DNA from: Acidobacteriota bacterium
Lineage (GTDB): Bacteria > Acidobacteriota > Terriglobia > Terriglobales > Acidobacteriaceae
Assembly: GCA_021779695.1 (NCBI GenBank)
Contig: JAJYAE010000113.1
Location: 1 to 12,392, forward strand
Direction: 5' to 3'
DNA length: 12,392 bases
Below, in pieces: positions 1 to 5,531 of this stretch; within the stretch, counting starts at the first letter, position 1; each line of letters starts with the position of its first letter. Position numbers and translations under genes: made by a program. The notes beneath the pieces were generated by a model. The model did not search any database, was not told the origin of the DNA, and saw only the letters and a list, made by a program, of their open reading frames with translations.

Positions 1-480
1 ACAGTAAGCCACCAGTTCGGTAATGTTGCCCGCATAGGTGCGGACCAGCCAGGAGAGATCGAGCATCTCGCCGAAGGGCAGGCCGCGGAAGTCGAGTTCG
101 AGGCCTGAGACCATCACGTCGTGGCCGGACTCGAGCAGGCGCTTGGTGAAGAGGAAGAGATCGTTGACGAACTGGCCCTCATCGAGCGCGATGCACTCCA
201 CGCGCTTGCCGATCTGCTGTTCGCGCGCCGTCAGGATGGGCAGAACCACCCAGGGATCGTGGCCGGGAAATTCGACGGCTTCCATCTTGCCGCAGCCGTT
301 CTGGTTACGGCTTTCTACCAGCCCGGCAGCAGCCTTGGTATCGGCGCTGGGCTTGAGCAGGATCACGTCCTGGTGGGCGTACTGGCGGCGGATCTCGATG
401 CGGCGCAGCAATTCAGCGGTCTTGTTGCTGCGCATCGGTCCCACAATCAATTCCAACTTGCCTGGCACGGGAATCTCCAT
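1..480 (-). CDS. tdk: Thymidine kinase, C-terminus cut by window edge
   Basis: Cytosolic salvage enzyme that phosphorylates thymidine to dTMP with ATP. The minus strand is open from an ATG at 480 to base 1, giving 160 codons with no stop, so the end lies outside the window. The P-loop is at residues 14-21 (GPMRSNKT), the catalytic Glu is in DEGQF at 100-104, and GLELDFRGLPFG at 126-137 is the conserved family segment. The last visible residue, Cys160, is where the zinc-binding lobe begins in this family. Type II thymidine kinases are usually about 190-220 residues, so roughly 30-60 are missing. The P-loop is unusual: the family normally has G-K-S/T at the end and an aromatic after GPM, but here Asn precedes the Lys and Arg follows GPM. 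The start fits the family N-terminus; only a weak AGAGA lies upstream. Assignment is sure; the effect of the P-loop change is unknown. Confidence 0.93.
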   Translation of the reverse strand, partial: MEIPVPGKLELIVGPMRSNKTAELLRRIEIRRQYAHQDVILLKPSADTKAAAGLVESRNQNGCGKMEAVEFPGHDPWVVLPILTAREQQIGKRVECIALDEGQFVNDLFLFTKRLLESGHDVMVSGLELDFRGLPFGEMLDLSWLVRTYAGNITELVAYC

Positions 481-499
481 CGTCTCTGGATTTTATTCT

Positions 500-512
500 C
501 GCCGGTCCGGCG
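500..512. repeat. Odd palindrome upstream of tdk
   Basis: CGCCGGTCCGGCG is a perfect 6+1+6 base palindrome, about 20 bases upstream of the tdk start codon. It could be a protein-binding site or a small hairpin in the tdk leader. GC-rich palindromes arise easily at this base composition, so a role is only a possibility. Confidence 0.3.
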
Positions 513-543
513 GCCCCGCTTGAGGATAAAGCCGGCGCCCTGC

Positions 544-552
544 TGTGGATAA
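544..552 (-). promoter_or_regulatory. Exact DnaA-box sequence in tdk upstream region
   Basis: TGTGGATAA on the plus strand reads TTATCCACA on the minus strand, the consensus DnaA box. It lies 64 bases upstream of the tdk start, in the gap between divergent genes. DnaA is known to act as a transcription factor at some nucleotide-metabolism genes such as nrdAB in E. coli. Only one exact copy was noticed, with no cluster or AT-rich unwinding region, so this is not an origin. A chance match somewhere in 12 kb is possible. Confidence 0.35.
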
Positions 553-608
553 GTTGCCTACGACTCGACAGTTGAGAGAAGCGGCGCACCCACCCGGATC
601 GTCACCAG

Positions 609-640
609 GAGGCCCGCTTCGGATGCGGCCTCTTTGTTGT
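609..640 (+). terminator. Hairpin plus T-rich tail, possible terminator or attenuator
   Basis: GAGGCCCGC (609-617) pairs with GCGGCCTC (625-632) leaving one bulged C, around the 7-base loop TTCGGAT, and is followed by TTTGTTGT. This has the form of a plus-strand intrinsic terminator. No plus-strand gene ends upstream in the window, so it may be a leader attenuator for the small gene at 727, or chance. Confidence 0.35.
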
Positions 641-711
641 GATACAGCGCACACAGCAAGGTTCGCAATGGCCTTGCATCCGGCAGGATTTTCGTCAAGA
701 ATGCTCAGCAT

Positions 712-718
712 AAGGAGG
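712..718 (+). promoter_or_regulatory. Strong Shine-Dalgarno site for the small protein gene
   Basis: AAGGAGG ends 8 bases before the ATG at 727. It is the best ribosome binding site in the left part of the window and is the main reason to accept the 63-residue reading frame as a real gene. Confidence 0.75.
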
Positions 719-726
719 ACCAAGCG

Positions 727-918
727 ATGGAACCCCTCCTGCAATTGCATTTGAGCGACGACCGAGAAAAGGCACAGACGCCGAAGCCAGACGAGGCAAA
801 AACCGAAGAGCAGCTTGCCGCCGAAGCGGAGAAGCGTTTGAAACGGATTGCGGACAAGGCCGCGCACCGGGCTGCAACCGAGTATCAACAGAGCAGATCG
901 AGCCTATTCTCGAAGTAG
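727..918 (+). CDS. Small charged helical protein, function unknown
   Basis: A 63-residue protein that I do not recognise. It is hydrophilic and highly charged. After a short N-terminus (MEPLLQLHLSDD), residues from about 13 to 50 are rich in Lys, Glu and Ala (for example EEQLAAEAEKRLKRIADK) and predict a long amphipathic or coiled-coil helix. It has no signal peptide, membrane segment or Cys. The start is well supported by AAGGAGG 8 bases upstream. It stands alone: tdk diverges 246 bases upstream and the deaminase gene begins 140 bases downstream in the same direction. No function can be assigned. Confidence 0.7.
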   Translation: MEPLLQLHLSDDREKAQTPKPDEAKTEEQLAAEAEKRLKRIADKAAHRAATEYQQSRSSLFSK

Positions 919-1058
919 ACCCGACCCCTTGTTGGAGCGGAATGCCTGCCTCGATCAGGCGCCGGTGAATGTGCGCTCGGGACAGGCCCGTGCGAAGCGC
1001 GGCAACTGGGCCAACTTGCCAAGCCGGATCACTCTCCCCGAGCCGCTAAACTCGAAGT

Positions 1059-2072
1059 GTGAGCGATATCCGCGCATTCATTCAAAAGCTGCCCAAAGCC
1101 GAGTTGCATCTGCACCTTGAGGGAACTGTGCTTCCGTCAACACTGGTGGAGTTGAGCCAGCGGCATGATAAGACGCCCCTGACACTCGCGGAAGCCGAGG
1201 CGCTCTACCGCTTTACGGACTTCAGCGGCTTCATGCTGGCCTTCAAGGCCGTGACGGGCCAGCTTGTGCAGCCGGAAGACTATGAGCTGGTCGCCTGGCG
1301 GATGATGGAGCAACTGGCGGCGCAGGGGGTGGTCCACGCCGAGGTCTATATCTCGGTTGGAGTTATCTATTTCTGGCGCAATCACGAGCCGCATGTCTTT
1401 GAGCCCATCTTTGAGGGGCTGGAGCGAGCGCGGTTGCGCGGCGAGCGCGAGCTGGGCGTCACGGTCTACTGGATCTTCGACGCTGTTCGCCACTTCAGCG
1501 TAGAGGAGGCAGCGCGAGTCTTCCGCAAAGCAGCGGAGATGCGGCGCGAGCATCTCTCCATCATTGGCATCGGCCTCGGCGGTGACGAGCGGCGGACGGG
1601 TTCTGAGCCGTTTCGATCTCTCTACGCGGAGGCGCGCGAGGCAGGCCTGCGGCTGACGAACCACGCAGGCGAGACGACGGGCCCAGAAGCGATCTGGGAG
1701 GCATTGGCCATCGGCTCGGAGCGTCTGGGGCACGTGGTTTCGGCTGCAGATGACCCAGACCTGCTGCAAGAGCTTCGGTCCCGCGCCATTGGCCTGGAGT
1801 TGAATCCCACATCGAACCTGCGCACGGGCGTTTGCAAGTCGTTTGCCACCCATCCGCTGCGGCGGTACTTTGACGCAGAGCTGCTGGTGACGCTCAACTC
1901 AGACGATCCTGCATTCTTCGGCTCCGATGTCGCCAGCGAATACTATCTGGCGCATACCGAGCAGGGATTCACGCGGGAGGAATTGCGCCGGCTTGCAGCG
2001 AACTCTATTCGGGCAAGTTTTCTTCCCGAATCGGAAAAAGCCCGATGGTTACAGCGCGTTGAATCGGTTTAG
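1059..2072 (+). CDS. Adenosine deaminase family protein
   Basis: A 337-residue amidohydrolase of the adenosine/AMP deaminase family, the usual length for bacterial enzymes. Zinc ligands are seen as HLHLEG (His17, His19), His202 in NHAGE and Asp282 in SDDP. Glu205 of HAGE is the expected proton shuttle and His225 in RLGHV the catalytic His. GIGLGGDE (170-177) matches the family's G-x-x-L-x-G-[DN]-E block, and NPTSNLRTGV (249-258) matches the conserved PTSN segment. The likely reaction is hydrolytic deamination of adenosine or deoxyadenosine to inosine in purine salvage. The related 6-amino-6-deoxyfutalosine deaminase of the menaquinone futalosine route has the same fold and motifs and cannot be excluded here. 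The start is GTG at 1059, placing HLHLEG near residue 17 as in relatives; no good Shine-Dalgarno precedes it. No menaquinone gene is adjacent. Confidence 0.9.
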   Translation: MSDIRAFIQKLPKAELHLHLEGTVLPSTLVELSQRHDKTPLTLAEAEALYRFTDFSGFMLAFKAVTGQLVQPEDYELVAWRMMEQLAAQGVVHAEVYISVGVIYFWRNHEPHVFEPIFEGLERARLRGERELGVTVYWIFDAVRHFSVEEAARVFRKAAEMRREHLSIIGIGLGGDERRTGSEPFRSLYAEAREAGLRLTNHAGETTGPEAIWEALAIGSERLGHVVSAADDPDLLQELRSRAIGLELNPTSNLRTGVCKSFATHPLRRYFDAELLVTLNSDDPAFFGSDVASEYYLAHTEQGFTREELRRLAANSIRASFLPESEKARWLQRVESV

Positions 2073-2140
2073 CAAACAAAAGTTGTACTCCAACCTGCGC
2101 TTCCGCAGCGAGTCTAAGCAAGAGTGAAGTATCATGGAAG

Positions 2141-2147
2141 AAGGAGG
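2141..2147 (+). promoter_or_regulatory. Shine-Dalgarno site deciding the start of the small membrane protein
   Basis: AAGGAGG lies only 2 bases before the in-frame GTG at 2150, but 11 bases before the ATG at 2159. The ATG is therefore the more plausible start. Confidence 0.6.
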
Positions 2148-2158
2148 CTGTGTCCTGC

Positions 2159-2380
2159 ATGCCGGTGGAACCTGAAGTAGAGTCGCCATCCGCGGAGTCG
2201 AGCGAAAGCAATGCTCTGCGCGTGATTGGCTGGTTTTCGATCGGCATGGCCGTGGCCGCGCTTGGAATCGTCGTGGGCCGCGAGATGCGCAGCCGCTACA
2301 AGTTCAATAAGCGCACGCCCTATGATTTCTATTCAAACGCGGGCGAGCAGCCCATGAGCGAGTTCGGCATGGGGATCTAG
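2159..2380 (+). CDS. Small single-pass membrane protein, function unknown
   Basis: A 73-residue protein counted from ATG 2159; a GTG at 2150 would add three residues but sits too close to the Shine-Dalgarno site. The N-terminal 20 or so residues are acidic and Ser/Glu rich. One hydrophobic segment follows (about residues 22-41, including IGWFSIGMAVAALGIVVG), then a basic stretch (REMRSRYKFNKR) and a polar tail ending MSEFGMGI. The positive-inside rule suggests the C-terminus faces the cytoplasm. It begins 86 bases after the deaminase stop and may share its transcript. A hairpin 20 bases past its stop probably ends the unit. I do not recognise the family. Confidence 0.7.
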   Translation: MPVEPEVESPSAESSESNALRVIGWFSIGMAVAALGIVVGREMRSRYKFNKRTPYDFYSNAGEQPMSEFGMGI

Positions 2381-2400
2381 CCCGAAGAGTTTGCAATGCG

Positions 2401-2428
2401 CAACGCCCGCCTATCCAGGCGGGCGTTG
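2401..2428 (+). terminator. Perfect 12-bp hairpin after the small membrane protein gene
   Basis: CAACGCCCGCCT pairs perfectly with AGGCGGGCGTTG around the loop ATCC, starting 20 bases after the stop codon at 2380. The downstream side (CTGTCTGTGCGG) is only mildly T-rich, so this is a strong stem but not a classical intrinsic terminator. Its position at a convergent junction supports a role in ending or protecting the upstream transcript. Confidence 0.6.
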
Positions 2429-2539
2429 CTGTCTGTGCGGACCAATCGGACCCGGTTGCGGCCTCTGTGCGGAGCGGCAAAGTCTCTATGGCGGATTCAC
2501 ACGCGGCCCTCCATCAAGCCTGGGAAACCTACACCTCTC

Positions 2540-2586
2540 AAAAAAAGGAGCGGCCTTGAGCAGCCCACATGCGCTGCTCAAGGCCG
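2540..2586 (-). terminator. Rho-independent terminator of the TonB-dependent receptor gene
   Basis: On the minus strand a perfect 14-base stem (CGGCCTTGAGCAGC with GCTGCTCAAGGCCG, loop of 8) is followed by CTCC and then seven T. It starts 21 bases after the receptor's stop codon. Stem strength, T-tract and position all fit an intrinsic terminator. Confidence 0.88.
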
Positions 2587-2607
2587 AGGTGTGTCTCATC
2601 AGATCCC

Positions 2608-5274
2608 TCAGAACTGATAGCTGAGGGTGCCGAAGATGGCGCGGGGAGCGCCGGGATAGGCGTTGATATAGCCGCTTGGAACGGCATTCTGATTGGGGAA
2701 GAGTGGGGCAAAGTACCCACCGCTGGAGATGTACTCATTCTGGTTGTACATCGAGTTCGTCAGGTTCAGGACATCGAGCTTCAGGTTGAACGATTGCCCC
2801 TCGAAACTGATGGGGGCGACGAGTGACATGTTGGTGACCAGATAAGCAGGCTCGCTCTGCCGATCGGGCCCACCGGTGTTGTTATTCCACATGTGCTGGG
2901 AGCCTGTGCCTTCCACCCAAATGCGCGGCTCAAGCAGTTCACGGTTCCGGAAATTGATCCCGTAATAGACGCCGGTGTTCAGCGTATATGCCGGAACATA
3001 GGAGACGGGCAGGTTGTTGTAGTACTGGCACGAGGAAGGATTGGCGGCGCATGCAGCTATGGTGTTGCCCAGAACGTAGGAGGTGAAGTTTGCCGTTTCG
3101 CCTGCGTAGTTCAGGAAGAAGTGGATATTGCTCTTGGGATCGGCGTCAAAGAAGAAGTCGACACCCTTAAAGGCTGAGTTTCCGCCGTCCGTACCGGTAA
3201 CACCCGCCGCGGTTTCGTAGTCGATCTCCTGATTGATGTAGTTCAGGTGGAAGTAGTCGACGCCAAGGATGAAGTTCCCCAGCCCAGCCGCATGCGTGAA
3301 GTGCATTTTGCCGCCGACCTGAGCGTACTTGCCCTCAGCCAGAATGTAGTAAGCGGGGTCCACGGCCTGGAACATGCCGCCGCCACCGCCAAGCGACGGA
3401 GGACGATAGGTGGTGTCATAGCCGCCATAGAGCGTAAGCCAATCGACCGGTGTGTACGAGCCATCGATCGAGGATTCAATCGCTGAGCTGTTGGCATGCT
3501 CGGCGCAGAGCGAGCCCTGATCTTTGGTGGTGTTTGTGGTGCCGCTGGTGGGAGTGCCGAAGACGTTGCTGAACGGATCCGAGCCCGACGGATACAGCGC
3601 GCAGTGCGTTTGGGGGATGACGCCCGGCGCCAGCTTGAAGTCCTTGTACGCCTGATCGCTGTAGTTGGTTCCGAATCCGACGACACGAAGTCCCGGAATG
3701 ATGTGAATGCGCGCCGTTGGGTGAAAGTCGTCCTGCAGGTAGAAGGCCACATTGTCAAAGCTGAAGTAGCCGTCGCGGAACTTCGCACCGTTGTTGACAA
3801 CTTCGAGCTGGCCGCTACCGCCTTCATTCGGGTTGTAGAAGAGATTGCGCGTGTTGTAGAGCTCGTGCAGCACATAGCCGCCAAACTGGACCGTGTTGAG
3901 CGGGAGGACCACGGACATGCCGGCCTGGTCGCCGAGAATGTCACTGTGCGGGTTGTTCCACTCGTTCACCTGGTCGCCGACTCCGAGAATATCGGCGGTA
4001 CGGTGATGGAAGCGGCGAATGTAGTTGTACCAGGTGGAGTTCTGCAGTGTGAGCTTGGGGCTCAGGAAGATGTTCTCGCGTGCGTAAGCCAGCGCCATCT
4101 CATTGGTGTCATATTTGTGATAAGCGTCGAAGGGCAATGCACTGTAGAAGCCACTCGTGGCCTCGCTGTAGTGGGACCCGTTGGGTTCCGCCAAGCCCAC
4201 GTCCGTGAGAGGAATGACCTGCGCGCGGTAGCCGCCGGACTTGGAATAGAAAGCGCCAAAGGTGAAGCTGCCGGCCGAGAAATTCTTGATGGTCTTACCG
4301 AAAGCGGATCCGTCCTTGGAAGGGTTGCCAAAGCCATCGGGAGCGACGCGGAAATCATCGCCACGCCCCAGGCCGCCGCCCAGCACGGTGGACCAGCCTT
4401 TGAATCGCCCGGTATTGCCCACGAACGCAAAGTTCTGTGTGCCATAGGGCCCTTGTGTCAGCTCAATGCTCAAATGGCGGTCTACGGTGGGCTGAATGGG
4501 AGTGAACTCAATCGATCCGCCGACGCTGTTGTACCAGCGGTTGAGGGGCTGGCCAGGGCCATAGGTCACTTCCAGATTCTGCATGACCAGGTTTTCCGGC
4601 ATCGTCGCCGATTGCCAGAGTCCCGTCGCGGGATCGTCAACGGGGATGTCGTCAAAAGTGACTCCCAGCGAGCCGGGCGAAATGAACCCCGTATTCTCAC
4701 CCGCCCATCCCTGCTGAATTCCGTTCAGCATGACTGAATACTTGGTCGCACCGGTCTGACCGTAGCCGATTACATTGGCTCCGGGCGTCGCCTGAATCAT
4801 CTGGGCTCCGCCTGCGACTGGGCCGCCAACATCCAACTGCTTGCGGTCGAGCACACGCACCGTATCCGGCATCAGCATTACGTCTTCACGGGTGGGCACG
4901 GGCTTTGCTTCAGGATCCACGGTACCGCGCACAACCACACTCTGGGCCAGGCTCGCGACCTGCATGGCGATGGCTACGGGAGAATGCAGTTGCGCCGCCG
5001 TGAGACGCAGCGTGAAGGACTCGAAGCCCGACTTCTGCACGTTGATGATCTGGGGATGCGTAGCGGAAACACTGGCGAATTCGAAATCGCCATTCGCATC
5101 CGTCGTGGTGTGCGCCACCTCGCTGGTCGTCAAATCTGTAAGAGAGACTGCTGCCTGGGGAATCGCCGCTCCTGAAGAATCAGCCACTTTCCCTTGCACC
5201 CTGATATTTGCGGCAAACAAGGCGCTCGCGCAATACAGCGCCAGACTAAGACATAACAGCCATTTCCGAACCAT
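2608..5274 (-). CDS. TonB-dependent outer-membrane receptor with carboxypeptidase-regulatory-like domain
   Basis: An 888-residue outer-membrane transporter taking up an unknown substrate with energy from TonB-ExbBD. From ATG 5274 it begins with a signal peptide (MVRKWLLCLSLALYCASALFA, cleavage near residue 21). Next comes a carboxypeptidase-regulatory-like beta-sandwich (about 24-105, containing IRVQGKVADSSGAAIPQAAV and DANGDFEF), a plug domain (about 125-250, including VMLNGIQQGW and SVGGSIEF), and a beta-barrel to the end. The C-terminus FGTLSYQF ends in Phe, as expected for barrel insertion. The frame is open 44 codons further upstream, but GGAGG 8 bases before 5274 and the signal peptide fix this start. 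No tonB, exbB or substrate-processing gene is adjacent, so the substrate cannot be inferred. The gene diverges from mutL across a repeat-rich region and ends at a strong terminator. Confidence 0.92.
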   Translation of the reverse strand: MVRKWLLCLSLALYCASALFAANIRVQGKVADSSGAAIPQAAVSLTDLTTSEVAHTTTDANGDFEFASVSATHPQIINVQKSGFESFTLRLTAAQLHSPVAIAMQVASLAQSVVVRGTVDPEAKPVPTREDVMLMPDTVRVLDRKQLDVGGPVAGGAQMIQATPGANVIGYGQTGATKYSVMLNGIQQGWAGENTGFISPGSLGVTFDDIPVDDPATGLWQSATMPENLVMQNLEVTYGPGQPLNRWYNSVGGSIEFTPIQPTVDRHLSIELTQGPYGTQNFAFVGNTGRFKGWSTVLGGGLGRGDDFRVAPDGFGNPSKDGSAFGKTIKNFSAGSFTFGAFYSKSGGYRAQVIPLTDVGLAEPNGSHYSEATSGFYSALPFDAYHKYDTNEMALAYARENIFLSPKLTLQNSTWYNYIRRFHHRTADILGVGDQVNEWNNPHSDILGDQAGMSVVLPLNTVQFGGYVLHELYNTRNLFYNPNEGGSGQLEVVNNGAKFRDGYFSFDNVAFYLQDDFHPTARIHIIPGLRVVGFGTNYSDQAYKDFKLAPGVIPQTHCALYPSGSDPFSNVFGTPTSGTTNTTKDQGSLCAEHANSSAIESSIDGSYTPVDWLTLYGGYDTTYRPPSLGGGGGMFQAVDPAYYILAEGKYAQVGGKMHFTHAAGLGNFILGVDYFHLNYINQEIDYETAAGVTGTDGGNSAFKGVDFFFDADPKSNIHFFLNYAGETANFTSYVLGNTIAACAANPSSCQYYNNLPVSYVPAYTLNTGVYYGINFRNRELLEPRIWVEGTGSQHMWNNNTGGPDRQSEPAYLVTNMSLVAPISFEGQSFNLKLDVLNLTNSMYNQNEYISSGGYFAPLFPNQNAVPSGYINAYPGAPRAIFGTLSYQF

Positions 5275-5282
5275 GCCGTCAA

Positions 5283-5287
5283 CCTCC
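5283..5287 (-). promoter_or_regulatory. Shine-Dalgarno site fixing the receptor start
   Basis: CCTCC on the plus strand is GGAGG on the minus strand and ends 8 bases before the ATG at 5274, which opens directly into a signal peptide. Confidence 0.75.
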
Positions 5288-5320
5288 ATTAAAGGCATCC
5301 ATCCAATAAACTTTGATTTC

Positions 5321-5424
5321 CTTTGGTGAACGAGCACACCGATAAAAGACACACCGCTCGTTGCCCGTCTTCGCGTGGAAGATAGATTTACTTTCGGTGA
5401 ACGCAATTACATTTCGTTGAAGCG
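5321..5424. repeat. Short repeats of TTTCGGTGAACG type in the divergent promoter region
   Basis: CTTTGGTGAACGA (5321-5333), CTTTCGGTGAACG (5391-5403) and the weaker ATTTCGTTGAAGCG (5411-5424) are related; the last two are exactly 20 bases apart. Between the first two, CGAGC (5331-5335) and GCTCG (5356-5360) form an inverted pair, with ACACCG repeated inside. All lie upstream of the receptor gene, 47-150 bases from its start codon. They may be operator half-sites; no known regulator consensus was recognised. Confidence 0.45.
5375..5407 (-). promoter_or_regulatory. Possible sigma-70-type promoter for the receptor gene
   Basis: On the minus strand TTGCGT (near 5407-5402) and TATCTT (near 5385-5380) are separated by 16 bases, a partial match to TTGACA and TATAAT. 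This would give a leader of roughly 100 bases before 5274. The match is weak, and one TTTCGGTGAACG repeat overlaps the spacer. Confidence 0.3.
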
Positions 5425-5464
5425 TGCATGAATCTTGCATGAGAGAGAGATTGCGCCTGCATGA
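5425..5464. repeat. Three TGCATGA direct repeats at 11- and 22-base spacing
   Basis: TGCATGA occurs at 5425-5431, 5436-5442 and 5458-5464, so start-to-start distances are 11 and 22 bases, close to one and two helical turns. The set sits between the divergent receptor gene and mutL, 150-190 bases from the receptor start and 68-107 bases from mutL. The phased spacing suggests binding of a regulator on one face of the DNA. Confidence 0.55.
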
Positions 5465-5531
5465 AATCCACAGCCGTGGCGGTTCCGCCCGATTCGTTGT
5501 GACCGCCGGCGCTGCGTTACCCTACTGACTA

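Noticed and set aside
121..552. Plus-strand open frames across the left edge
   Set aside because: The minus strand here encodes thymidine kinase with intact family motifs; the plus-strand frames have none.
544..640. Replication origin
   Set aside because: There is only one DnaA-box match, with no box cluster, no AT-rich region and no dnaA, dnaN or gyrB nearby.
3496..4737. 413-codon plus-strand open frame opposite the TonB-dependent receptor
   Set aside because: It lies fully antisense to a well-supported receptor gene, shows no recognisable domain or ribosome site, and long antisense frames are common in GC-rich genes.
5275..5406. N-terminal extension of 44 codons on the receptor gene
   Set aside because: It would bury the signal peptide; GGAGG 8 bases before 5274 and the immediate signal sequence support the internal start.
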